This document shows positions 7,431-15,026 of a stretch of 64,000 bases of DNA, in pieces. Each line of letters starts with the position of its first letter. Within the stretch, counting starts at the first letter, position 1. A program made the position numbers and the translations under genes. The notes beneath the pieces are model-generated. The model was not told the origin of the DNA, made no database searches, and saw only the letters and a program-made list of their open reading frames with translations. Source of the stretch: JAJPJE01 sp963848375 (GTDB lineage Bacteria; Acidobacteriota; Terriglobia; Terriglobales; Acidobacteriaceae); contig CAWKDK010000029.1 in assembly GCA_963848375.1 (NCBI GenBank), positions 197,156-261,155 of the forward strand, written 5' to 3'.

Positions 7431-7617
7431 TGCGGCCAGACTGATCGACTGAGAAACCGATCGACTTCCGACATAAGTCGTTTGTTTCCCGCTATGAACG
7501 TGTAAGTGCTTGCGGCTGCGCTATCTACCGCGCCACCGCCCGTAACCCCTTTGTTTTCCGCTAAGGGAGGGGGGAGGGGGTCCCCCTAAAAGAAAGGAAC
7601 GAATGTCACAAACCTAA

Positions 7618-7675
7618 ACGCAAGGTCTCTCGACTCGGAGCGCGTCTGTATCGCGCTCCTCGCTCGAAATGACAG
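7618..7675. repeat. TGTCAT-family element, inverted copy
   Basis: Reads AAGGTCTCTCGACTCGGAGC and ends CGCTCGAAATGACA, the reverse complement of the TGTCATTTCGAGCG..GAGTCGAG family, with a GGAGCGCG/CGCGCTCC inner hairpin. Confidence 0.65.
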
Positions 7676-7729
7676 ACGTGATTTGCAGTGATGAAATTGA
7701 TGTTCGTGGCAGCGCAATCTTTCAAGTCC

Positions 7730-7810
7730 TGTCATTCCGAGCGACCGTCCGCTGAGGGTTTGGCGATCCCCGTAGTTGGGATCGCGCGGACGCGAGTCGA
7801 GAAACCTTGC
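7730..7810. repeat. long TGTCATTCCGAGCG element, copy 2
   Basis: Near-copy of 5286-5365 in direct orientation: TGTCATTCCGAGCGACCGTC start, GTCCGC/GCGGAC and GCGATCCC/GGGATCGC nested arms, GAGTCGAGAAACCT end. Confidence 0.75.
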
Positions 7811-7863
7811 GCTTCTTGCTTTCCCACATAAGCGCCGTCCCATTCAAATATCCCCCCAAAAGA

Positions 7864-7889
7864 AAAAGCTCAGCTTGCGCTGAGCTTTT
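7864..7889 (-). terminator. nrdJ rho-independent terminator
   Basis: Perfect 11-base stem AAAAGCTCAGC/GCTGAGCTTTT with a four-base loop. On the minus strand it is followed by TTTTTCTTTT. It lies about 50 bases beyond the nrdJ stop. Confidence 0.9.
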
Positions 7890-7939
7890 CTCACCTCCGG
7901 TCCGGAACTCACACTAATGTTCCGTCCACAGAGCTCGTT

Positions 7940-10936
7940 CTAACTGCATCCCGATGTTGATCCGCAACTCATGCAACGGTAGCAACTGCCGTTACGCGTC
8001 ATGATGGCGCCGCAGACGTGGCAACTGGGCGCATCGCCCATGTCCACCAACTCTTTCAGCGCATCGCTGGCGTGATACTTGCCACCAGCTGCTGGACGTT
8101 TGTCGGTAGTCGGTGCCGGAGCAACGGCCGGAGCTTCTTCGACCGCCTGGATCGCGGCGATCGGCTTCGGACGCAGACCCTCGAACAGCTCTCCCTGACG
8201 GCCTTCGACGAAGCGCAACTGCAGCCAGCGGAAGATGTAGTCCATGATCGACTTGGCATAGCCGATGTCGGAGTTGTTGGTCCAGCCGCTGGGCTCGAAG
8301 CGCGTGTGCGCGAACTTGTCGCACAACAGCTTCAAGGGCACGCCGTGCTGCAAGGCGATGGAGATGGCGAGCGCGAAGGAGTCCATGAGTCCGCTGACGG
8401 TGGATCCTTCTTTCGCCATGGTGATGAAGATCTCGCCGGGCTCTCCGCCGGGATACATGCCCACGGTGATGTAGCCTTCGTGGCCTCCGATGGAGAACTT
8501 GTGCGTGATCGATGCGCGCTCCTGGTGGAGGCGGTGACGAACCGCACTCGGCGGATGATCGGCATCAGCCTGATCGACGGGACCCGTGGGTTTCGCGGCT
8601 GCGGCCGGCTGCGCCACGTCATCCTTGGTGGATTCGGCGGTCTTGGTTCCGGCAGCGGAGAGCGGCTGCGCCTTCTTGCATCCATCGCGATAGATGGCGA
8701 CGGCCTTCAGTCCGAGACGCCAGGCCTGCATGTAGGCATCGGCAATATCGTCGACCGATGCATTCTCAGGCAGGTTGACGGTCTTGGAGATGGCTCCGGA
8801 GATGAAAGGCTGCGTGGCGGCCATCATCTTCAGATGTCCCATGTAGGCGATGGAGCGCGTGCCCTTCGCGGGCTTGAAGGAGCAATCGAAGACAGGCAGA
8901 TGCTCTTCCTTGACGTGCGGCGCGCCTTCGATGGTGCCAGTGGCGTCGATGTAGCTGACGATGGCGTTGGTCTGGTCGCTGGTGTAGCCGAGCTTGAAGA
9001 GCGCGGCCGGGACCGTGTTGTTCACGATCTTGATCATGCCGCCGCCGACCAGCTTCTTGTACTTCACCAGCGCGAGGTCAGGCTCGATGCCAGTTGTGTC
9101 GCAGTCCATCATGAAGCCGATGGTGCCGGTGGGCGCGAGCACAGTGACCTGCGAGTTGCGATATCCGTGCTTCTCGCCGTGAGAGAGCGCTTCGTCCCAA
9201 GTGGCCTTGGCGCCTTCAATCACCGCGGTGGGAACGTTCTTCGCATTGATGTTGTTCACCGAAGCGCGGTGCATGCGAATGACGTCGAGGAACGGCTCGC
9301 GATTGTAGTAGAAGCCCGGGCAAGCGCCTCCGGTGACGGAGATGCGCTCCTTCAGGAACTCGGAAGCGGGCGCAAGCGGCGGGCACTGCTCGGCGATGAT
9401 CGACGACTGCTTGTAGGCTTCGCCGCACATGATGGCGGTGACGCAGGCAGCGTAGTCGCGTCCGGCGTCGGAGTCGTAGGGCAAACCGGCGGCCATGAGC
9501 AGCGCGCCGAGGTTGGCGTAACCGAGTCCGAGGGGACGATAGTCATGCGAGTTGGTCATGATCGATTCAGTCGGATAACCGGCGAAGTCGACCAGGATTT
9601 CCTGCGCGGTGATGAGCACGTCGACGGCGTAGCGATAGCTCTCGACGTCGAAAGTACCGTTGGGGGAGGCGAACTTCATCAGATTGAGCGACGCCAGGTT
9701 GCAGGCCGAGTCGTCGAGGAACATGTACTCGGAGCAAGGATTCGAGGCGTTGATGCGCGCCGTGTTCTTCGACGTGTGCCACCGGTTGATGGTGGTGTCG
9801 AACTGCATGCCGGGATCGCCGCAGCGCCAGGTCGCGTCGGAGAGCTTGTTGAGCAGCTCTTTCGCGTAGAAGGTCTGCATCGGGCGGCCGCCTTTGACGG
9901 CCTTGGTCTGGAAGGTGTCGTTGCGCTCGACGGCGACCATGAATTCGTCGTTCACGCGCACGGAGTTGTTGGCGTTCTGGAAGAAGACGGAGCTGTAGGC
10001 TTCCGAGTCGGGACCGCTGGAGTCGTAACCGGCTCCGGCAAGCGCCCACGCCTTGGCTTCTTCCTTCGACTTGCACTCGATGAAGTCGATGATGTCGGGA
10101 TGGTCGACGTTGAGGATGACCATCTTGGCAGCGCGACGCGTCTTGCCACCGGACTTGATGACGCCGGCGAAGGCGTCGAATCCCTTCATGAAGCTGAGCG
10201 GACCGCTGGCCGTGCCACCGCCGCTGAGACCTTCTGTCGAGGAGCGCAGCGGAGACAGGTTGGTTCCGGTACCGGATCCCCACTTGAAGAGCATGCCTTC
10301 GGTCTTCGCGAGCGTGAGGATGGAGTCGAGCGAATCGTGCACGGAGTTGATGAAGCAGGCCGAGCACTGCGGATGCGTGTAGCCGGTCTTGGTGAACTCG
10401 ACGCGGCCGACTGCCGGGTTCCAGTGCCAGTTCTGGCCGTCAGAGTTGGGCTCGATGCGGTCGCATCCGACGTTGAACCAGACGGGCGAGTTGAAAGCGG
10501 CCATCTGATGCAGCAGGATGTGCGCGAGCTCGTCGTGGAAGATGGCAGCGTCATCAGCCGAGCGGAAGTAGCCGCCCGTCATGCCCCAGTCGCGGATGGT
10601 CTCGGCGACGCGAGTGATCAGCGCGCGCACACCGGATTCGCGCTCAGGCGTATCGAGCGTGCCATGCAGATATTTGCTGGCAACGATGTTGGTGGCGGTC
10701 ATCGACCAGTCTTTGGGCGACTCGACATTTTTCTGCTCGAAGATCACGTTGCCTTTGGAGTCGGTGATCTGAGCGGTGCGCATTTCCCACTCCACGGTTT
10801 CGTAGGGAGAAACGCCGGCTTTCGAGAAGTAACGGCGGAAGGTGAGGCCAGGGGACTTCTTCTTGTCGACTTTAGGCGCAGCGGCGCTAACTGCGGAGTC
10901 GGTGGAAACGGTGGTGGTGGTTTTAACTTCCGACAT
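7940..10936 (-). CDS. nrdJ: adenosylcobalamin-dependent (class II) ribonucleotide reductase
   Basis: 998-residue class II ribonucleotide reductase, converting ribonucleotides to deoxyribonucleotides using a B12-derived radical and no separate radical subunit. Visible signatures are the NPCSEYMFLDDSACNLASLNL active-site block, the APTGTIGFMMDCDTTGIEP loop, the HPQCSACFINSV cysteine segment, and a C-terminal Cys-rich tail (CHVCGAIM...CYRCMSC...GCS) that can act as a redox shuttle or zinc site. The ATG at 10936 is preceded by GAGGAG eight bases upstream; the open frame to 11095 lies in the leader and is rejected. The gene stands alone between a strong promoter with a palindromic operator and a strong terminator, so it is a monocistronic regulated unit. 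Confidence 0.97.
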   Translation of the reverse strand: MSEVKTTTTVSTDSAVSAAAPKVDKKKSPGLTFRRYFSKAGVSPYETVEWEMRTAQITDSKGNVIFEQKNVESPKDWSMTATNIVASKYLHGTLDTPERESGVRALITRVAETIRDWGMTGGYFRSADDAAIFHDELAHILLHQMAAFNSPVWFNVGCDRIEPNSDGQNWHWNPAVGRVEFTKTGYTHPQCSACFINSVHDSLDSILTLAKTEGMLFKWGSGTGTNLSPLRSSTEGLSGGGTASGPLSFMKGFDAFAGVIKSGGKTRRAAKMVILNVDHPDIIDFIECKSKEEAKAWALAGAGYDSSGPDSEAYSSVFFQNANNSVRVNDEFMVAVERNDTFQTKAVKGGRPMQTFYAKELLNKLSDATWRCGDPGMQFDTTINRWHTSKNTARINASNPCSEYMFLDDSACNLASLNLMKFASPNGTFDVESYRYAVDVLITAQEILVDFAGYPTESIMTNSHDYRPLGLGYANLGALLMAAGLPYDSDAGRDYAACVTAIMCGEAYKQSSIIAEQCPPLAPASEFLKERISVTGGACPGFYYNREPFLDVIRMHRASVNNINAKNVPTAVIEGAKATWDEALSHGEKHGYRNSQVTVLAPTGTIGFMMDCDTTGIEPDLALVKYKKLVGGGMIKIVNNTVPAALFKLGYTSDQTNAIVSYIDATGTIEGAPHVKEEHLPVFDCSFKPAKGTRSIAYMGHLKMMAATQPFISGAISKTVNLPENASVDDIADAYMQAWRLGLKAVAIYRDGCKKAQPLSAAGTKTAESTKDDVAQPAAAAKPTGPVDQADADHPPSAVRHRLHQERASITHKFSIGGHEGYITVGMYPGGEPGEIFITMAKEGSTVSGLMDSFALAISIALQHGVPLKLLCDKFAHTRFEPSGWTNNSDIGYAKSIMDYIFRWLQLRFVEGRQGELFEGLRPKPIAAIQAVEEAPAVAPAPTTDKRPAAGGKYHASDALKELVDMGDAPSCHVCGAIMTRNGSCYRCMSCGSTSGCS

Positions 10937-11180
10937 CTTCTCGAATCTCCTCGACAGGTCAAAACGGTTGAAGCCTGCCTGCTCCGCGCGGCGCGTATTC
11001 GCGTCCGTCCAGCCGCGGAGAGGTACCTGACAAAAGCGGCGCTTGCAAATGGTTTTGGGAGCTACGGCGGGCCTGAGTCCGTCCCGACTGCCCATCCCCC
11101 GGCAGGTGGTTGGCCTGCCCCTGGCTCACGACTTCCGGATGAAAAAAGGAGCGTCCGGAAGGATGCTTCGTGTGCTTGGG
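10937..11180 (-). ncRNA. long structured nrdJ leader, candidate cis-regulatory RNA
   Basis: About 244 bases between the predicted transcription start and nrdJ. On the minus strand it can form an eight-base stem CTTCCGGA/TCCGGAAG, then GGCAGG/CCTGCC closing a seven-base loop, and nearer the gene CTCCGCGGC/GCCGCGCGGAG. It lacks the GCCAGGAGACCTGCC-like box expected of a cobalamin riboswitch, although AGCCAGG..CCTGCC superficially resembles one. An RNA regulator is inferred from leader length, stem density and the position before an RNR gene. Confidence 0.5.
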
Positions 11181-11186
11181 ATGCTG

Positions 11187-11215
11187 AAATTACGCCTGTA
11201 TGTTGGGTGTGTCAA
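11187..11215 (-). promoter_or_regulatory. nrdJ sigma-70-type promoter
   Basis: On the minus strand, TTGACA (11210-11215), a 17-base spacer and TAATTT (11187-11192). It is the best promoter match in the region and is oriented toward nrdJ. Confidence 0.8.
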
Positions 11216-11220
11216 GACCC

Positions 11221-11243
11221 ATGTACTACATATTGTAGTACAT
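11221..11243. promoter_or_regulatory. perfect palindromic operator upstream of nrdJ
   Basis: Inverted repeat ATGTACTACA-TAT-TGTAGTACAT with ten-base perfect arms, five bases upstream of the -35 element. The position and the target gene suggest binding by NrdR, LexA or another dimeric regulator. The sequence is not the standard NrdR box (ACACTATATATAGTGT type), though it shares an ACTA..TAGT core. Confidence 0.75.
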
Positions 11244-11449
11244 ATACTTAACGCGCGCGATTCCGTGACTCTTCGGGTAACAGCTTTTTGCATGCTGAAA
11301 TTTCCTGTGAAGCTGCGGTTCTAAGTCCAGTGTCCGCAATAACTTGGCTGGCTGAAGCTTTGTAGAACAACTGTTGCGACTTTATTAATAAAGGAGCGCG
11401 GGGTCAATTCAACATTAATGGTGCAACGGCAGATTTCTGTGGAATTCCT
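11244..11449. other. divergent intergenic region, no gene seen
   Basis: About 200 bases between the nrdJ operator and the next plus-strand gene. It contains an AT-rich TTTATTAATAAAGGAG stretch near 11380 but no convincing frame. Confidence 0.5.
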
Positions 11450-12349
11450 GTGTGGGATTGGGGCGGAAATGAGAAGAGGGAAGGAAAGGATGTGGAAGGG
11501 CAGATCTGTTCACGTACAATCCCGGGCCACGATGTGAATTGGAGGGAAAGATGGCGACTGCGGCGCCTCGCGAACGTACCCAAGAAACGTTTTCAGAAGA
11601 CTCGTCAGAGCCTTCGGGAAACGGCCGTGAAGGTGTTCATCAAGAGAGCCAAGCACTGGTTCCCGTTTGTCGGCGCACTCGTGGTGTTCGCGACGTTCAT
11701 TGTGAAAGAAGGGATTCGCGACAATCTCAAAGATGTGGTGAGTGCCTTCGAAAATGCGCAAACCACTTTCGCGTTGCGCGATCAGAACGTGCGAATGACG
11801 ACGATGCTGACGGAGATACGCACGCGCGTGGTTGCGTTGAACGACAAATCGTTGCCGAAGGTGCCGGTTGGGGTTTGGCGCGTGAGCCAGGCATATGCCG
11901 GCGTCGAACAGACAAGGGAGACAGTCGAACTGCTGGGGCAGTCGCTGGAGACGATCACGCCACTCGCGCAGAAGCTACCGAAAGATGAGAAGCGAGACGC
12001 CGAACTCATCGAGTGCACGAAGCTGCTGGCGCAGACTCGCGATGATTACCTCAAGACGGAGACCGTACTCAAAGACATTCTCACGCGCGCGCAGTCTTCG
12101 AAGCGCGACCTGACCAAAGAAGATGAGCAGCGGGCAGCGAGCGTGGCGGGGGCATATATCGCGGTGGAGCAGCAGGCGGCGGTCAGGATCGCGGCGCTAG
12201 AGTCGGGCGTGCTGAGCGAGGCTCCGAAGTATAGGGAAGAGCAAGAGCGCCGATACGCGTGGTGGAACAATAAGAGCTACTGGCTGTACTCAATAGGTTG
12301 GGGACTGGGGTTGATCGGGAAGATCTACGGAGTAGACGCCGGCGCATAG
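11450..12349 (+). CDS. membrane-anchored coiled-coil protein, unknown
   Basis: Up to 299 residues. A basic N-terminal region (KKRFQKTRQSLRETAVKVFIKRAKHW) precedes one hydrophobic segment (FPFVGALVVFATFIV), then a long charged helical region with heptad-like spacing (about residues 95-260) and a Trp/Tyr-rich, weakly hydrophobic C-terminus (KSYWLYSIGWGLGLIG). Topology suggests a soluble coiled coil held at the membrane. The start is uncertain: GTG at 11450 or 11534 fits this frame, whereas the best ribosome site (GGAGGGAAAG before ATG at 11551) opens a different frame, which may mean a small shift near the 5' end. No family recognised. Confidence 0.6.
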   Translation: MWDWGGNEKREGKDVEGQICSRTIPGHDVNWRERWRLRRLANVPKKRFQKTRQSLRETAVKVFIKRAKHWFPFVGALVVFATFIVKEGIRDNLKDVVSAFENAQTTFALRDQNVRMTTMLTEIRTRVVALNDKSLPKVPVGVWRVSQAYAGVEQTRETVELLGQSLETITPLAQKLPKDEKRDAELIECTKLLAQTRDDYLKTETVLKDILTRAQSSKRDLTKEDEQRAASVAGAYIAVEQQAAVRIAALESGVLSEAPKYREEQERRYAWWNNKSYWLYSIGWGLGLIGKIYGVDAGA

Positions 12350-12432
12350 GCCGCGATTTGAGCGAAGATTATTTCGAATCGGAAACGCAAGGTCGGAATG
12401 ACAGCCTCGAAATTTGGGATCGGGTGAGCGCC

Positions 12433-12888
12433 TTACTTAGCGACTGCTTCTGTCTTCGGTGTTTTGTCTGTTTTGAAGCTGATCACCGTGTATGTGGCCG
12501 GAATACTGCCGGCGTTCCTGGTTGCGTGCAGTTCATTGGACGCTTCGAAGATGATCGATCCGGGACCGGCCTTCACCCATTGGCCATTGGAGAGCGTTTC
12601 CACGGTGCCCTCGCGGAGGATGATCACTTCTTCGTTCGGATGTTTGTGCGGCGGGTGCGAGGCCTGTCCGGGATTGAGCGTAGTCACGTGCATCTCGAGT
12701 TCATCGAGTGTCGCAGTGGGTCCGCGAAAGACGGAGCGGATCGATCCCTGCGGGGTCGGTTTTTCTACCATCGAGTTCCAGTTGAAAACCGTGGAATGCA
12801 GAACGGGCGTTTGAGCGGCGAGCGCTAACGCGCAAAGGGTTGCGATGACGGCGAGTGCGGCGACCTTAAGATCTCGCGGTGTGATCAT
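12433..12888 (-). CDS. secreted cupin-domain protein
   Basis: 151 residues: a signal peptide (about 1-25, ending ALAAQ) and one cupin barrel. The metal-binding cupin motif is visible as HPPHKHPNEEVIILREG (two His, Glu) and a later His in NELHATRN. Single-domain exported cupins of this kind are usually small-molecule isomerases, dioxygenases or sensors; the substrate cannot be told from sequence. It stands alone, convergent with the coiled-coil gene and divergent from the next gene. Confidence 0.85.
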   Translation of the reverse strand: MITPRDLKVAALAVIATLCALALAAQTPVLHSTVFNWNSMVEKPTPQGSIRSVFRGPTATLDELEMHVTTLNPGQASHPPHKHPNEEVIILREGTVETLSNGQWVKAGPGSIIFEASNELHATRNAGSIPATYTVISFKTDKTPKTEAVAK

Positions 12889-13019
12889 CTCGTATCCTTA
12901 GAATGAAGTGGTCTCGCAGTATACGGCAACTACATTGGACTGATGGCCCATTCAAGGCTTCGGTCGGTTTGAGTGGGGTGTCGCGAATAGCTTTTTTGAG
13001 ACGCCAGGGAGGATGGCAG

Positions 13020-13541
13020 TTGGACTCAGTCAAAGATTTGCGCGGGGAAATGATTCGTGTGCGCCGAAAGATGTCCGATGAAGACACACGGGCATTTCTG
13101 AAGGGCGAAAAGATCGCGTATGTTGGGACCGTGGACGCGAACGGTTGGCCGTATGTGATCCCGCTTACTTATATCTATCAGGGCGACGATTTTTTGTGGC
13201 TGCATACGGGTGCGCATCAGGGACATTTCGTGACGAACCTGGAGCGGAACCCGCGCGTGTGCGTGACCGTGGGCGAGATCGGCGGTATGGAGACGTCCGG
13301 CGAGTATCTCTGCGATGGGTCACAGCTTTATGGCAGCGTTGTCGTTTTCGGCGAGATCACGATCATTCGCGGCGACGAGAAGATAAAGAACTGGTTCTTT
13401 GATCGACTGCGCGAGAAGTATGTGCCGCAGGAGGTTTCGGCGCAGCTCAGTTCGGAATATCCCGATATCGGCAAGATCATCGTGTATCGGGTTGCGATTG
13501 AAAAGATGACCGGCAAGCGGAGCAGCGGGGTGGGGCACTAG
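13020..13541 (+). CDS. pyridoxamine 5'-phosphate oxidase-family (FMN-binding) protein
   Basis: About 173 residues in the split-barrel flavin family (PNPOx-like, nitroimidazole-resistance-like). Typical features are AFLKGEKIAYVGTVDANGWP (strand with GTVD.DG.P), YVIPLTYIYQGDDFLWLHTG, the HFVTNLERNPRVCVTV helix-strand, and a conserved-looking SVVVFGEITII strand. It is probably a flavin- or haem-binding oxidoreductase of unknown substrate. The start chosen is TTG at 13020 with GGGAGGA upstream; ATG at 13050 or 13071 is also possible. Confidence 0.82.
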   Translation: MDSVKDLRGEMIRVRRKMSDEDTRAFLKGEKIAYVGTVDANGWPYVIPLTYIYQGDDFLWLHTGAHQGHFVTNLERNPRVCVTVGEIGGMETSGEYLCDGSQLYGSVVVFGEITIIRGDEKIKNWFFDRLREKYVPQEVSAQLSSEYPDIGKIIVYRVAIEKMTGKRSSGVGH

Positions 13542-13592
13542 ACGTATCCTTGTAGTAGCGAACAAAAAACGAAAGTGCTAGAATCTGCGGTC

Positions 13593-13817
13593 ATGGCCCG
13601 GCGTCCTGACTTCAAGGAGCAACAAGAAGAGATCCTCAGCCGGGAAGAACTGAAAACCCTCAGGCAGCAGCTTGCGCATCTGAGCGTCGGTCACGTCCGT
13701 GATTTTTACGAGCGAGCGTACTACCGCTGCCGGATGACGAGCAGCAAGTTTCCTTCAGCGCGATCGATCCAGGAACTGGTGCAGGCGTGGAAGCTGCTGA
13801 GAAGGTGGAGGCGCTAG
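13593..13817 (+). CDS. small conserved-looking hypothetical protein
   Basis: 74 residues from ATG 13593 (a GTG at 13575 would add six). The protein is basic and helical with a Glu-rich N-terminal half (KEQQEEILSREELKTLRQQL) and an aromatic/basic middle (VRDFYERAYYRCRM). The pattern suggests a DNA- or RNA-associated accessory protein, but no family was recognised. Frame length and composition support a real gene. Confidence 0.55.
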   Translation: MARRPDFKEQQEEILSREELKTLRQQLAHLSVGHVRDFYERAYYRCRMTSSKFPSARSIQELVQAWKLLRRWRR

Positions 13818-14113
13818 CCAAATTACCATTTCGTCTAGATTCGAGTTCATCCGTCTGTTAGTCCATTCAGTCTGTTAATTGAACCGAAGGCTGTCGCAGT
13901 GTGTTTCGTTGCTGAAATGCATAGATGGATTCGCTGCGCTCACCATGACCTCGAGGTCGGGGACGCTTCGGGTGAGGGGCGCTTCCAGGTAGAGGACGCT
14001 TCGTATGAGGGATGCAGCTGAGCCTGCGTGCGCGAATTCAAATAAGGAAAACTTGTCCACGAATGACAGCTGCAACGAATGACCAAGCTGCTGCCGCGGC
14101 GTCCAACAGGATT
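13818..14113. other. intergenic region with imperfect GGACGCTTCG direct repeats
   Basis: No gene. Around 13958-14020 the unit GACGCTTCGGGTGAGGG recurs as GACGCTTCGTATGAGGG with a shortened CGCTTCCAGGTAGAG copy between. Confidence 0.5.
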
Positions 14114-14641
14114 ATGAAATTAATCACGACGCTGTTTCTGCTTTTTTTTGCGGCGACTGCTGTTGCGCAGGTGCCGAAGCCCACCGATCTACGCTCCGTT
14201 CTGCTGGAACAACTGCAAACGACGCATAACAAGAAAGACTGGTTTGTTCCGGTAAATGTGGCCGTGGATGGGGTCACGGCGGAACAGGCCGACTGGACCG
14301 ACAGCAAAGGAAATCATTCGGTCGGGCAGCTGACCTATCACCTGTTGTTCTGGGACCGCTATGCCCTGGCGGGGTTCAAAGGGGAAAAACCCAAGTTCGA
14401 TGGCAACAACGATGCCACCTTCACTAATTTCGATCCGAAGCAGTGGGCTGCGACGGTGAAGGAATTGGACGAAGTGCTAACGGAATGGGAGAAGGCGGTG
14501 CAATCGGCCGACGAGGAAACACTGAAGAAAAATGCGTCTATGATCGCGCATGTCGGGGCGCATAACGCGTATCACATCGGAGAGATTGTCTTCGTCCGCA
14601 AAGAGCAGGGCTCGTGGGATGCGAGTAAGGGCGTGAAGTGA
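14114..14641 (+). CDS. secreted DinB-family protein
   Basis: 175-residue exported four-helix-bundle protein of the DinB/YfiT type. The signal peptide ends ATAVAQ (about residue 19). The three metal-ligand histidines expected of the family are visible in LTYHLLFWDRY and HVGAHNAYHIGEI. DinB-like proteins often bind a divalent metal and some are thiol transferases; the exported version has no known substrate. ATG 14114 follows ACAGGATT. Stand-alone gene. Confidence 0.85.
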   Translation: MKLITTLFLLFFAATAVAQVPKPTDLRSVLLEQLQTTHNKKDWFVPVNVAVDGVTAEQADWTDSKGNHSVGQLTYHLLFWDRYALAGFKGEKPKFDGNNDATFTNFDPKQWAATVKELDEVLTEWEKAVQSADEETLKKNASMIAHVGAHNAYHIGEIVFVRKEQGSWDASKGVK

Positions 14642-14677
14642 GCGCGGCGTGCAATTGCTTGGTGCGCTAGCCGGATT

Positions 14678-14714
14678 CCCACCCACGCCAAAAGACGGCG
14701 AGGGTGGGGCACCC
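14678..14714 (+). repeat. REP-like palindrome (CCCACCC type)
   Basis: CCCACCC.CGCC / GGCG.GGGTGGG stem with AAAAGAC loop and tail GGGGCACCC. Confidence 0.8.
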
Positions 14715-14737
14715 GTAAACCAGTCCTGTCCGGACGA

Positions 14738-14959
14738 TCAGCTATCTTTGCGGTAGAGAAGGTTGCGCATCGCTTCCCGGCGAGCCGCGTTCGCGCTCTT
14801 GTCGGTCTTTAGGGGATCGGCGGCGCTGGGGCGCTTGTTCGCCGCGTCCTCTGCCTGGGCGGCGGTGCACTCCGGACAGTGGTTGGCAAAACCGGGTTTA
14901 TCGGGCTTGAGTTCGAACTCCTCTGAACAGATTGCGCAGATTTTGATGGGAAAGGCCAT
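14738..14959 (-). CDS. small zinc-ribbon protein
   Basis: 73 residues. The N-terminal half carries CAIC...CPEC (CxxC-x17-CxxC), a zinc-ribbon knuckle pair, and the C-terminal half is charged and Ala/Lys-rich. Small proteins of this kind are common in Acidobacteriota; a role in nucleic-acid or protein binding is plausible but unproven. It reads toward the REP palindrome at 14678. Confidence 0.7.
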   Translation of the reverse strand: MAFPIKICAICSEEFELKPDKPGFANHCPECTAAQAEDAANKRPSAADPLKTDKSANAARREAMRNLLYRKDS

Positions 14960-15026
14960 AGCAATATCTATGGTAATAGAGCTCGTCAGGATGGCTCAAG
15001 GCGATGGCTCAACCCCGGTGATCGCG

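Larger units (their letters stand above)
7137..7939. other. gene-free, repeat- and hairpin-rich interval
   Basis: About 800 bases without a credible gene. In order it holds a REP palindrome, a long terminator-like hairpin (7383-7430), a G-run (7565-7580), two TGTCAT-family elements in opposite orientation (7618-7675 and 7730-7810) and the nrdJ terminator. Confidence 0.75.

Noticed and set aside
10937..11180. Cobalamin riboswitch before nrdJ
   Set aside because: AGCCAGG..CCTGCC superficially resembles the B12 box, but the core box and the other conserved segments are not present; kept only as an unclassified structured leader.
8018..11251. Very long plus-strand open frame opposite nrdJ
   Set aside because: It is the antisense shadow of nrdJ in a GC-rich gene; its product lacks recognisable domains while the minus strand has all RNR motifs, a promoter and a terminator.
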